Positions 55,396 to 63,974 of a stretch of 64,000 nt of DNA are shown here, piece by piece. The stretch is from an uncultured Bacteroidales bacterium (GTDB lineage Bacteria > Bacteroidota > Bacteroidia > Bacteroidales > UBA932), in the NCBI GenBank assembly GCA_944323805.1, contig CALUTW010000006.1:55516-119515 (forward strand), given 5' to 3'. A program made the position numbers and the translations under genes. The number at the start of each line of letters is the position of its first letter. Position 1 is the stretch's first letter. Below the pieces are notes generated by a model that did not search any database, was not told the DNA's origin, and was given only the letters and a program-made list of their open reading frames with translations.

Positions 55396-56641
55396 AATGT
55401 CTTGAATTTAACCGGGGGTTTCTATGGCAAAGTGCGCGCCAAAATGCCCGTCCTGACAAATTTTCATCATATGCAGACAGGCAGGAAAGCAGATAATATA
55501 CTATAATCTGTATCCCCAATGCCGTCATATGCCGTCCGGCCATGGCAATATCGGCTCCGGCCGTATTCATGTCGATGAATGCCCTGACTGCAAACGTGGA
55601 AGGGAAAATATATGAGAACAGCCTCCAGAACCCCGGGAAATTGCTTGCCGGCCATGCAAATCCCGTCAGGAACAGGCAGACGGGAGACATGAAGAGGAAC
55701 AGAACGAATACAGTCTCCCTGTGACGCACAATCGTACTGAAAGCCAGGCTGAAGAATGTACAAGCCGTAACATAGAAAAGAAGCAGGACCATGATATTGC
55801 CGAAACCGGTATTCTGCGGAAGTCCGGCAATGGCGGGGACAATGGAGGCGATGTATATGCCTATGCCCATATAAAGGACCCAATATGCCGCACCTCTTCC
55901 AAGGACTGTCCTGGATATGCCTCTCCCCGTGCGCTCTCCGGGCATCCCGGAAAGACAGCGGCCTTCTTCACGCATAGTGCCCGACAGCATCGACACGCCG
56001 TAGAACATGGTCTGCTGCACAACTATCAGCAGAACGGCGGAAAGAAAGAATATTGTATAAGAGAAATTCCGGTTATAGGGAATCTCCGATGTATATCGTA
56101 ACGGGGAACACATCATGCGGATTTCCTCTCCGGCATGTCCGGCAACGGCCAGTCTTCCGGCCTGGATTTCGGACATCTTCCCGAGCATCACATTATTGAC
56201 CCCCATCGTCATGTTCTTGTAATACAGGAAGCTGCTCATGTCTGCATACGTTGAGACGGCTGCCTGTTCCATGCGTGCCAGACGGCTGTCGAAGTCTGCA
56301 GGAATCATCACTATGCCATGCACCTGCCTCTTCTGCATGCACTGCCGGGCCTCCGCCATATCCGCACAGGAGCGGACGACAGACAGTTCCCTTGTGGCGT
56401 CGAGCGCCCTTGTAAACTCCCGGCTTGCGCTGCTGCCTGAATTGTCGACAACAGCTACAGGCATATCATCCAGTGTGCCGTTGTGATAGACTATGCCGTA
56501 CAGCAGAGGATAGCCCAGCCCGGCAAGCAGGAAAATAATCAGCACCCCGCTGTCGGTAAATATACGCTTCAGCTCGCCGGTAAATGTGCCATACCAGTCC
56601 CTTGCCCATTGCATCAGGTATCTTGTTACACTATGTCTCAT
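55253..56641 (-). CDS. ABC-2 type permease, second subunit of the export operon
   Basis: This is an inner-membrane permease (462 residues as read) of the YhgE/YbhR type: an N-terminal helix, a long periplasmic domain (MPVAVVDNSGSSASREFTRA, HGIVMIPADFDSRLA) and five C-terminal helices ending IQIIVYYLLSCLSAY. The last 60 or so residues are basic, non-membrane and run out of frame into the DUF4251 gene, so the true stop was probably lost by a frameshift near 55470. No ATPase is encoded nearby, as is usual for this HlyD/ABC-2/TolC arrangement in Bacteroidales. Confidence 0.8.
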   Translation of the reverse strand: MRHSVTRYLMQWARDWYGTFTGELKRIFTDSGVLIIFLLAGLGYPLLYGIVYHNGTLDDMPVAVVDNSGSSASREFTRALDATRELSVVRSCADMAEARQCMQKRQVHGIVMIPADFDSRLARMEQAAVSTYADMSSFLYYKNMTMGVNNVMLGKMSEIQAGRLAVAGHAGEEIRMMCSPLRYTSEIPYNRNFSYTIFFLSAVLLIVVQQTMFYGVSMLSGTMREEGRCLSGMPGERTGRGISRTVLGRGAAYWVLYMGIGIYIASIVPAIAGLPQNTGFGNIMVLLLFYVTACTFFSLAFSTIVRHRETVFVLFLFMSPVCLFLTGFAWPASNFPGFWRLFSYIFPSTFAVRAFIDMNTAGADIAMAGRHMTALGIQIIVYYLLSCLSAYDENLSGRAFWRALCHRNPRLNSRHYETTDFDAGSDISRVHRVSPEERNPTGTYRQVEERYGRLPGQEGTGA

Positions 56642-56649
56642 GGTTACAT

Positions 56650-57819
56650 TCAGTTACGGGGGAAATTAAGGTTAATGTATGCCCTGCGCAGTCTCCCGTA
56701 TGCCAGTGGAGGGAGAGCCAGGAAAAGAAGGAGATATATCATCTGCGGATACCAGCCCGCGAACCCGCTGCCGAAGATGCTTTCCTGGACATAGATCAGA
56801 TAGTAATGTCTGAGCGGGAACACCGCTGCAAGGCCACGTATACATGCAGGCAGAGCCTCGACCGGGAATGTAAATCCGGTAAGGGACAGGGCAAGGACAC
56901 TGAACAGCGCCGCGATACTGAGAGAAAGCCTGAGCACGGGAAGCAGCCCGACGATAAAGAATCCAAGTGCTTCGCAGGCTATGACCAGCAGGAATATTGC
57001 AATGAACATGTTCCATATCGAGCCTTTCAACGGGAAGCCGGCCCAGTGATACAGGAAAAGCTCGCAGACGATACCTATAGCAGTGAAAAGGACCGTATAG
57101 GGCAGCAGTTTGCCAGCCATTGCTGCGCTCATCGAGCCTCCCGCCTTTTCCAGCATATGCCTGGATGTCCCGTATTTAAGTTCGGACCCCAGAGCATACA
57201 CCGTTACCAGGATTACTATCATCTCAAGTATGCCGGGAATCAGCATATTCGTCAGATATACATTGTAGCTGACCGCAGGATTGCCGATCTGGTGCGCATC
57301 GACCAATATCGGCTGTATCTGGCCCATTATGGCAGCGTCATTCATGCCCTTTCCTCTGAGGAGCTCCAGCTTTATGCCCCCTGACACCATATTGCCCATG
57401 GTCAGAAGGTCCTTATATGCCAGTGCGCCGCCTACCATATAAAGCGAGTTGACATAGAAGACCAGCTCCGGCTGCCTGCCGGAGAGCACATCGGAATACA
57501 GGCCGTGAGGGATTACACAGAACGAGCTTATCCGCCCTGTCTGCATTGCCTCCCTTGCCTGCCGGTACGAGCCGAACATCACTGTCCCTCCAAGCTGCGT
57601 GGCATCAATCTGCCGCACGATATTCCTCGACAACGAAGAATTATCATTGTCTACCACACCTATCGGAAGGTCCTGCGGCAGCCCTTCCTTCAATAATGTA
57701 TAAAAGAATACGATACAGAATGCCATCACTCCTATCGAGGCCAGGAGATATACGGGACGGTTTCTAAGAATACGCAGTTCCCGCCGCATTGCAGCCTTTA
57801 CATTGCAGATGAATTCCAT
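56650..57819 (-). CDS. ABC-2 type permease, first subunit of the export operon
   Basis: This is an inner-membrane permease (389 residues) of the same family as the next gene. The N-terminal helix VYLLASIGVMAFCIVFFYTLL is followed by the periplasmic DLPIGVVDNDNSSLSRNIVR and five helices, including the conserved FSVLALSLTGFTFPVEALPA region near 330. It ends without an extension (LRRAYINLNFPRN). It is coupled to the HlyD gene upstream (14 bases) and the second permease downstream (eight bases). Confidence 0.88.
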   Translation of the reverse strand: MEFICNVKAAMRRELRILRNRPVYLLASIGVMAFCIVFFYTLLKEGLPQDLPIGVVDNDNSSLSRNIVRQIDATQLGGTVMFGSYRQAREAMQTGRISSFCVIPHGLYSDVLSGRQPELVFYVNSLYMVGGALAYKDLLTMGNMVSGGIKLELLRGKGMNDAAIMGQIQPILVDAHQIGNPAVSYNVYLTNMLIPGILEMIVILVTVYALGSELKYGTSRHMLEKAGGSMSAAMAGKLLPYTVLFTAIGIVCELFLYHWAGFPLKGSIWNMFIAIFLLVIACEALGFFIVGLLPVLRLSLSIAALFSVLALSLTGFTFPVEALPACIRGLAAVFPLRHYYLIYVQESIFGSGFAGWYPQMIYLLLFLALPPLAYGRLRRAYINLNFPRN

Positions 57820-57833
57820 TTCAAAAGGTCATG

Positions 57834-58844
57834 TTATTTTCTTTTCCCATGCTCGCCGGTCATGACTATTGCAGTCATTCCTGGCCTCAGCCCGTCTATA
57901 TGGACACGCGGGACACTCCTTACCTCAAAAGTCCGGGCATCATAGCCTCCGGTGTCCTGTGTCGCCCTCCATGTCGCGTAGGATTCCAATACACTTATAT
58001 ATGTTACCTCGGTCCTGTATATGTCATCCCCGAGGGCCGGGACCATGACATCCAGCACATCTCCTGTCCTGAGCCCATGCAGCATGTCTTCCCTTATATT
58101 GAATGTAAACCATGCATCATCCAGGTCTGTTACAGCCATTACCGGGGAACCTTGCCCCACCAGCTCCCCTGCCTTGGGGAATCTTGCCGATACGACACCG
58201 TCCGCCGGAGAGACAAGATAAAGTTCATCGAGATATGACTCCACTTCCATCAGGGCCGCCTCAGCCTTGTCCACAAGGGCTATGGCAGCTGCCTTGTCCT
58301 CCTCCCTTGCACCGTTCAGGGCCATGGTATACTGTGATTCTGCGGCTGCACTGGATGCCTTGGCTGCATCATACCGAGCCTTGGCCTCATCATATTTCTG
58401 TGCACTGATGACATTCTGGCCGTAAAGGCGCTCCACCCTTTCAAAGGACTTACGCATGATATCCTCATTGACAAGCGCCTGCTGCCACAGTTCATACGCT
58501 CCGGCAATCTGCTCCTGCCTTGTCCCGGCGAGAGCCTTGGCCTTCTGCGCTTCCGCCGCCGACCTTGCCGCCTTCGCCTGCGCAAGCCGGGCCTTCACTT
58601 CAGGGCTGTCTATCTTCACGAGGGTATCCCCTTTACGGACAAAATCCCCTTCCGATGCATAGAACTGCTCTATCCTTCCGGGGACCTTGCCGGACACCCG
58701 GTATTCCGTGGCCTCAGCCTGCCCCTGTATTACCGGTGGCTCTGGCCGTGAAACAATATATCCAGCTATCGCGACAAATATCACTATCGCCAATAATGCA
58801 ATGATTCCTATCAGAAGATTGTAGCTTTTTCTTTTATTTTCCAT
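57834..58844 (-). CDS. HlyD/EmrA-type membrane fusion protein
   Basis: This periplasmic adaptor (336 residues) has an N-terminal membrane anchor (NLLIGIIALLAIVIFVAIAGYI), a split biotinyl-lipoyl domain (VSGKVPGRIEQFYASEGDFV and LVSPADGVVSARFPKAGELV), a long Ala-rich coiled coil between them (about residues 75-190) and a beta-barrel C-terminus with RVHIDGLRPGMTAIV. It would link the permeases with the TolC channel. Confidence 0.92.
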   Translation of the reverse strand: MENKRKSYNLLIGIIALLAIVIFVAIAGYIVSRPEPPVIQGQAEATEYRVSGKVPGRIEQFYASEGDFVRKGDTLVKIDSPEVKARLAQAKAARSAAEAQKAKALAGTRQEQIAGAYELWQQALVNEDIMRKSFERVERLYGQNVISAQKYDEAKARYDAAKASSAAAESQYTMALNGAREEDKAAAIALVDKAEAALMEVESYLDELYLVSPADGVVSARFPKAGELVGQGSPVMAVTDLDDAWFTFNIREDMLHGLRTGDVLDVMVPALGDDIYRTEVTYISVLESYATWRATQDTGGYDARTFEVRSVPRVHIDGLRPGMTAIVMTGEHGKRK

Positions 58845-58888
58845 TTTTCCAGATATTATTACATTGACTTGATTCTGTTGACATCATA

Positions 58889-60406
58889 TTATCTCTCATG
58901 TACATACGGATTCTGTCCCTGGGCAATCGCAAGGTTTACGGCATTAAGCTGCAGCTCCGTACATGCATCTATGTATTCCGAATGGGCCTTTACCCATGCT
59001 GTCTGCGCCTCCATAAGGACATTGGCCGGAATCAGGCCTTCCGTATAGCCTGCTGTTGCTGTCCGGAGGTTCTCCTCGGCACTTGCAAGGCTCTTCCCCG
59101 TCATCTCCACCTTATCGGCAGACTCCGTCTCCTGCATCCTGAGGCTGGCCACCTGAAGAGCTACGGACTCCTTTGCCTCCTCAAGTCTGAAATCCGCCAG
59201 GACAGCTTCCGCCTTTGCCTTCCGGACCTTCTGTGCGGCCTCCCGGCCATGAACGATAGGGACCTTGACGGCAATCCCGACATTGAACATGCCGTCGAAG
59301 TCATTCCTGAACCCGTGGAAGACATTTGGGTCGGACAGAAAATAAGTGGCGGTCAGAGCGACCTCTGGCATCATGGATGCCCTGGCCACATTGATTTTCG
59401 TGTCATATATCCGGCTTGCCAGGGACAGGCTCCGTATCTCAGGCCTTGCGGCGAAAATCTCATCATCACTGTTCCTGGGACACATCTCAGGGAGCGGAAT
59501 CGCATCAGGGTTCTCATCAGCCAGCACAATGTCCGGATCTATACTCATCCCGCAAATCTTACATAGCAGCATTTTACTGAGTGCGAGCCCATTGGTTGTC
59601 TTTACAAGCAGCATGTCCGCCTCATTTTTCTTTACTTTTACAGAGAGAAGGTCCGCTTCAGTCGCCAGTCCTTCGGCAACCAGGGCCTCGGTATCATGCT
59701 GCATCATGGAAAGGAGGTCGGCATAATCCCGGGCAAGCCTGTTCTTGCCTGAGATGGAGACAATCTGCCAATAGGCATTATCCACCTCTGCAATGACTTC
59801 CCTCGTCATGGCATCATGCTGCGTTGCCGCGAGTTCCTCCGCCAGCTTCGCCATCCTGTTGGAATTGACAATCCGTCCTCCCATAAAAACCGGCTGCCGG
59901 ACAGAAACGGCTCCTGCAAACACATTCGTAATGTCCAGGTTGAATGCCTGCCTGATTTCGGCACCGACAGCATTAACCGGCCCCGAAATATCAGTCGAGG
60001 CAAGCGATCCGAGCAGCTGCTGAAGCTCAGGGTTCTTCTGAAGCATCTGGAGGAATGCCGGATTCCCGAGAAGTCCGGAAATGCATGACTGCAGCGACCC
60101 CTGCAGAGCCGTACCGAGGGCTGGAAGCGTCTCCGCATACTTCTCCGGGAGCAGGTCAAGGTCGCGACTGTTATACATATAGGCCATCGAAGCCGAGACT
60201 TCCGGGAAATAATTGGCCATTGCTATTTTCCTGTCATAGCCGGCAATACGGACTTTCTGCGCACTTTCCTTAAGACTTATGTTGTTCGCCATAGCGGAAT
60301 CCCTGCATTGCTGCAGTGTCATCACTTCCCTTGCTTCCGCTAAAGCCGGGAGAGCGGCAAGGCTTAACGACAGCCCTGCATACACGACAATCATTCGCAT
60401 ATCCAT
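58889..60406 (-). CDS. TolC-family outer-membrane efflux channel
   Basis: This protein (505 residues) has a signal peptide (MIVVYAGLSLSLAALPALAEA) and two OEP repeats of long helices. Marks include MTLQQCRDSAMANNISLKES, VSVRQPVFMGGRIVNSNRMA and VGIAVKVPIVHGREAAQKVR, and the end LMEAQTAWVKAHSEYIDACT. The ATG at 60406 gives the clean signal peptide; an in-frame start at 60487 does not. It is the first gene of the export operon and divergent from the AraC gene. Confidence 0.92.
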   Translation of the reverse strand: MDMRMIVVYAGLSLSLAALPALAEAREVMTLQQCRDSAMANNISLKESAQKVRIAGYDRKIAMANYFPEVSASMAYMYNSRDLDLLPEKYAETLPALGTALQGSLQSCISGLLGNPAFLQMLQKNPELQQLLGSLASTDISGPVNAVGAEIRQAFNLDITNVFAGAVSVRQPVFMGGRIVNSNRMAKLAEELAATQHDAMTREVIAEVDNAYWQIVSISGKNRLARDYADLLSMMQHDTEALVAEGLATEADLLSVKVKKNEADMLLVKTTNGLALSKMLLCKICGMSIDPDIVLADENPDAIPLPEMCPRNSDDEIFAARPEIRSLSLASRIYDTKINVARASMMPEVALTATYFLSDPNVFHGFRNDFDGMFNVGIAVKVPIVHGREAAQKVRKAKAEAVLADFRLEEAKESVALQVASLRMQETESADKVEMTGKSLASAEENLRTATAGYTEGLIPANVLMEAQTAWVKAHSEYIDACTELQLNAVNLAIAQGQNPYVHER

Positions 60407-60504
60407 TTTTCCAAAATTAAAACACGGCGGCTCGATTTCACGAAAAACATACCAAAAGGAGAAATAAAAAGTGGCAATATTGGACATAAAATTGCTAAAA
60501 GGAG

Positions 60505-60512
60505 TAATTTTG
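60505..60512 (+). promoter_or_regulatory. -7 element of the AraC-family gene
   Basis: TAATTTTG matches TAnnTTTG, 57 bases before the ATG; a TTG at 60480-60482 is 22 bases upstream. It lies in the 162-base divergent region shared with the export operon. Confidence 0.45.
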
Positions 60513-60568
60513 TATGTTTATGGCAAAATTTTAGATAACGGCAGGCACTACATATCAAACAGTAAGAC

Positions 60569-61498
60569 ATGAAGACACATTCAGACCCTACATCTACTAT
60601 TGACATCGGACAATTGTGCCGGCTTTTCCCCGCATCGGACTTTGTGATAGCCGATGACGGATTCTGTGTAATAGACATGAGATACGACAGTTGCCTGAGC
60701 ATACTGACCGAGCCGTGCAGGTTCGATGGATTCCTGATATTTTTCTGCATATCGGGCAATGTGCGTATAATGATCAATCTCAGGGAGTTCGAAGTCACAG
60801 AGAATTCTCTCTTCATCAATTTTCCCGGAGACATCATAACGGTTCCGGGCATGGATGAATCCCAGAAAGACCGCATCCACTTCATCGTAATAGCGATGAC
60901 CTCTGACTATATGGCAGGACTTGACATGAATATGCCCCAGCTCATGACGCAAGGGATATCCGTGCTCGGGAATCCGTGCTACATGCTGACGGAAGAAGAG
61001 CGGTCGATAGCGAAAAAATATCTGAGCCTGGCCTCCGATGTCCTCAGGTCGAACCTTTCGCATAAAAAGGAGTGCATCACGGCATTGTTCTCGTCCCTCT
61101 TCTATCTTGACGGCAGTGTGATAGAGCGCGGCATGGGCATGCACGGGGCACTTTCCCCTACCGGCAAGAAACCTGACAGGAAAGAAGAGATATTCCACAG
61201 TTTCATCAGCCTGGTATCGGAATACCACACAAAAGAGCGTGGCGTAGCATTCTATGCAGACAGGATGTGCCTGACTCCTAAATATCTGTCGAAGACCGTC
61301 CGGGCGGTTTCCGGCCGTCTGGCACCGGAATGGATTGACGCATATGTGATGCTGGAGGCCCGTAACCTTCTGAAATATTCCGACCTTCCGATAAAAGGCA
61401 TTGCCGGCAGGCTTAATTTCGCAAACTCGTCGGCATTCCTGAAGTTCTTCAAGGCCAGGATGGGGATTACCCCTCTCCAGTACAGGAAAAAGGGATAG
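60569..61498 (+). CDS. AraC-family transcriptional regulator
   Basis: This protein (309 residues) has a cupin-like N-terminal sensor (DGFLIFFCISGNVRIMINLR, NSLFINFPGDIITVPG) and a C-terminal double HTH (ERGVAFYADRMCLTPKYLSK, then LPIKGIAGRLNFANSSAFLK and the final FFKARMGITPLQYRKKG). It is divergent from the TolC/HlyD/ABC operon and is the likely regulator of it. The effector is unknown. Confidence 0.9.
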   Translation: MKTHSDPTSTIDIGQLCRLFPASDFVIADDGFCVIDMRYDSCLSILTEPCRFDGFLIFFCISGNVRIMINLREFEVTENSLFINFPGDIITVPGMDESQKDRIHFIVIAMTSDYMAGLDMNMPQLMTQGISVLGNPCYMLTEEERSIAKKYLSLASDVLRSNLSHKKECITALFSSLFYLDGSVIERGMGMHGALSPTGKKPDRKEEIFHSFISLVSEYHTKERGVAFYADRMCLTPKYLSKTVRAVSGRLAPEWIDAYVMLEARNLLKYSDLPIKGIAGRLNFANSSAFLKFFKARMGITPLQYRKKG

Positions 61499-61598
61499 AC
61501 AAGGAGGAATCCGGCCCAGCAAAAACTTGCACCATACTATGTGGAATGATGGGATTCTTTATTACATTTGAAAGTAAAACCATATTAAACAAACAGAT

Positions 61599-62219
61599 AT
61601 AAAAAGACTTCCGCTGACACTTGCTGTCATGTTATGCGCAATGGCTGCATCTGCCTCAGAGATGTCCATACCGGACGGGGCTCTCCTGAACTACCGCTTC
61701 GACAATACCGTCACAGACATGGTCGAAGGGAACATGCTCATGACATATGACCCGGAAACGGGTTCCTGACCCCCTGTTGATGACCCGGAATACGCAAAGG
61801 ACGGAGGACTGGTCCTCGACCGCTATTACGCCGTCGAAGGGGACTTCTCCATAAGACTGTACCAGAGCCAGAGTATCGTGGTCCGTATGCGCACAGGCAA
61901 GCAGATTGACGATGCCGGTCCGTTGCAGAGATTCGGGGATGCGGACAGCATTTGGCTTGCCTCAGTTGCGGTAAAGCAACGGCGGGAGATGGATGAGCAG
62001 GGAAGGCACTACACCTTCAATGGGAATCCTGTTATCATACTCATATCGGCAGTCGGTGTACTGGCCATAGGTTTTGTGATTGCCCTCTTCTTCATGGCTG
62101 TGCAGATTGTGGTCAGCCTGATGTCGTTCCTGCCACTCTACAGGTACATATCCAACCGCCGGAAATACAAGGATTTCAATGACGGAGCCCCTGTTTCCGC
62201 AGAAGGAAAGCCGGATTGA
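61599..62219 (+). pseudogene. Small exported membrane protein gene with start and nonsense lesions
   Basis: One frame runs from an ATA at 61599 (IKRLPLTLAVMLCAMAASAS, a perfect signal peptide if the ATA were ATG) to the stop at 62217-62219. It is interrupted by TGA at 61767-61769 in YDPETGS-stop-PPVDDPEYA. Past the stop the frame stays protein-like: VLDRYYAVEGDFSIRLYQSQ, a membrane helix (VIILISAVGVLAIGFVIALF) and a basic tail (YRYISNRRKYKDF). The TGA probably replaced a Trp codon. An ATG at 61629 or a GTG at 61878 could start shorter products. I do not recognise the family. Confidence 0.6.
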
Positions 62220-62270
62220 TTTCAGAACTTATTCCTGTCAATAAGTTTTCTGGCGAGTATAGATATGGAT

Positions 62271-62675
62271 TTAACTGGCAGGGATTTCCCGTATGGAATG
62301 TCCTGTTATGAACGGAGAAAAAAGGGTGGCAGCCAGAACAAGAAGCCAGAGATTTCCAGTCAGAGGATTATAGGCAGCGAGAAGTTCGGCAATGCTGCTG
62401 CCGCCGGAGAGCCCTGTAGCAAACTCAAAGATGACGGTCAGCAGCGTCCAGACTATCCCTGACAGCCATCTTTCCTTACGTGTACTGTTTTTTATCAGGC
62501 GGGGAAACATAAGCCATGTAATCAGGAAGACCAGAACACTTAAAATAATCCCGCTCACGGGTAAAGCCCATTTCTGCCCGATTGCAGGAGCCAATACATA
62601 CTCCCGCAGCCCTCCATTGAGGATGGCCGCAGGAATGAAGCATATCCAGATGATGAGTGATTTCAGGATTTTCAT
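62271..62675 (-). CDS. Small four-helix membrane protein
   Basis: This is a conserved-looking inner-membrane protein (134 residues) with four predicted helices: SLIIWICFIPAAILNGGL, LPVSGIILSVLVFLITWLMF, WLSGIVWTLLTVIFEFATGL and GNLWLLVLAATLFSPFITG. The central AELLAAYNPLTGNLWLLVL is a motif I have seen in unnamed Bacteroidetes membrane proteins. I do not know its function. No operon partner is apparent. Confidence 0.65.
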   Translation of the reverse strand: MKILKSLIIWICFIPAAILNGGLREYVLAPAIGQKWALPVSGIILSVLVFLITWLMFPRLIKNSTRKERWLSGIVWTLLTVIFEFATGLSGGSSIAELLAAYNPLTGNLWLLVLAATLFSPFITGHSIREIPAS

Positions 62676-62700
62676 CGGACGGCAATTTATACTTCCTCCA

Positions 62701-62961
62701 TTATCTCAATAAATTGATTTCGTCCTGCAGTCTGTCCAGGAATTCTGCGGCGTGGGCGCCGTCCATCTGGGTGTGGTGGAACTGGAATGAAACCGTCAGT
62801 GTCCGTTTCCACAGATGCCGCCTGTACCTGCCCCATATCATGAACGGGTTGTTGAATATTCCGCTGTACATGCCTACGGCTCCGTCGATATCATACTTGA
62901 CCAGGGCGGAAGTGCCGATGAAAGATGAATCATTAAAATGCTGCCACAAGTTTACGGACAT
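62701..62961 (-). pseudogene. Chloramphenicol-acetyltransferase-like C-terminal fragment
   Basis: Only the last 80 or so residues of a CAT-fold acetyltransferase remain: GMYSGIFNNPFMIWGRYRRH, then LTVSFQFHHTQMDGAHAAEF with the catalytic HHxxxDG motif, ending LDRLQDEINLL. The family is about 210 residues, so the trimer-forming N-terminal part is gone. The fragment begins inside the end of the HigA gene, which suggests that arrival of HigBA removed the 5' part. Confidence 0.75.
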
Positions 62962-63277
62962 CTCTCAGACGTGCAGCAAATGATTTGTCATTTTTGGTCA
63001 TCTGCATATCGTAGTCGGACTGCAATCCCATAAGAATATGTGCCGGGATACCCAGCGCAGCCTCGCACAAAAGTGCGAATTTGGCATTTACAGGACGTTT
63101 GCAATTTACTATATCATTCAAGACAGTATATGATACTCCCATATCGGCTGCAAGCTGTTTCTGAGAAATATGTCTGCACTCAATCTCATCCCGCAGCAGT
63201 TCTCCAGGATGCGTCGGCTCGAACGGCTCGGTATTGTTTGCTATCATCTTCGGGTCTATCCCTTTGATTTCAATCAT
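62933..63277 (-). CDS. higA: HigA-family antitoxin
   Basis: This HTH protein (114 residues) contains THPGELLRDEIECRHISQKQ, then LAADMGVSYTVLNDIVNCKR and PVNAKFALLCEAALGIPAHI, the HigA/VapI pattern. It neutralises HigB and represses the pair. It follows higB by eight bases; the toxin-first order is typical of hig systems. Its 3' end overlaps the CAT remnant by 29 bases. Confidence 0.88.
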   Translation of the reverse strand: MIEIKGIDPKMIANNTEPFEPTHPGELLRDEIECRHISQKQLAADMGVSYTVLNDIVNCKRPVNAKFALLCEAALGIPAHILMGLQSDYDMQMTKNDKSFAARLRDVRKLVAAF

Positions 63278-63285
63278 GGCTCATA

Positions 63286-63600
63286 TCATTTATAATGGTT
63301 GGACAATTCTATGATGTTGCATATGGTAACTATAATCGGTTCTGAAACCTGCTCTACAGTAAATTCAATACGGTACTGATCATTTACCCGGATTGATGAC
63401 ACACCTGCCTTGTCTCCTTTCAAAACTTCATAATGCAACGATGGCAATAAAAACAGTTCCTCAATATTACGGGCCTGTTTCAGATAATCAATACCTCTCT
63501 TATATCTTTTTACTATGTCAGGCTGGAAGCGATGTTTTTTATCACTTTTCCCGGTCTCATACAGTTCCCGCAAGTAGTCTTTTTCAAACGCAACAATCAT
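63286..63600 (-). CDS. higB: HigB-family toxin (RelE/ParE fold)
   Basis: This small protein (104 residues) is of the RelE/ParE superfamily, HigB type. It has FEKDYLRELYETGKSDKKHR at the N-terminus, PSLHYEVLKGDKAGVSSIRV in the core and QYRIEFTV with ICNIIELSNHYK at the end. HigB toxins cut mRNA on the ribosome. It is the first gene of the operon, with a near-leaderless promoter. Confidence 0.87.
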   Translation of the reverse strand: MIVAFEKDYLRELYETGKSDKKHRFQPDIVKRYKRGIDYLKQARNIEELFLLPSLHYEVLKGDKAGVSSIRVNDQYRIEFTVEQVSEPIIVTICNIIELSNHYK

Positions 63601-63617
63601 CTTACACTATTTAAATA

Positions 63618-63648
63618 CAAAGATAGACCTTCTTTTCAAATCCGCAAA
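63618..63648 (-). promoter_or_regulatory. Promoter of higBA
   Basis: On the minus strand TTTG (63648-63645), 19 bases, TATCTTTG (63625-63618), only 17 bases before the higB ATG. The expected leader is about ten bases. Confidence 0.75.
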
Positions 63649-63742
63649 AAAGTTGATTATAGGAATATACCGATAATGACAGAAATATACCGGATAATTG
63701 AGGGGGTATAATTGACCAAAATTTGGCCATAAAGGTATATAC

Positions 63743-63777
63743 GAAAAAATCCTTGAAGTGGTTGGACTTCAAGGATT
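63743..63777 (-). terminator. Terminator of a displaced tRNA 3' end
   Basis: On the minus strand ATCCTTGAAGT and ACTTCAAGGAT form a perfect 11-base stem around CCAACC, followed by TTTTTT. It lies 27 bases after the tRNA 3' fragment and no gene on this strand needs it. Confidence 0.85.
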
Positions 63778-63803
63778 TGCTTTAATTTGCCAAATCTTTT
63801 GGC

Positions 63804-63818
63804 GGTGCGTACGGGACT
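63804..63818 (-). other. tRNA 3'-end fragment, likely attachment-site core
   Basis: AGTCCCGTACGCACC on the minus strand is what the T-loop end, T-stem 3' strand (CCCGT) and acceptor 3' strand (ACGCACC) of a tRNA look like. The rest of the tRNA (a 5' GGTGCGT acceptor strand, D-arm, anticodon arm) is absent upstream. This is the usual scar of an element inserted in a tRNA 3' end. Confidence 0.55.
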
Positions 63819-63931
63819 TTAACTTACACAATCAAGAAATCTCATAAGATTGCAATATACTGATAATAATCAAGTTGTTACAAACCAACTATATTACTAA
63901 ATATCATTAAACACCTTTTGCTGTTTCAATT

Positions 63932-63973
63932 ATTGGGTGTATATTTGGGTGTTGAATTTCAAACGCACCCAAT
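63932..63973. repeat. Short direct and inverted repeats before the integrase start
   Basis: TTGGGTGT occurs at 63933-63940 and 63945-63952. ATTGGGTG (63932-63939) is inverted as CACCCAAT (63966-63973). These could be recombinase arm sites or an operator. The 374 bases from 63601 to 63974 hold no gene besides the sites listed. Confidence 0.5.
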
Positions 63974-63974
63974 T

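Noticed and set aside
61767..61769. TGA recoded as an amino acid
   Set aside because: TGA ends clearly intact genes here, for example hmuS and hmuY, so a general recoding is excluded. A single nonsense mutation is simpler.
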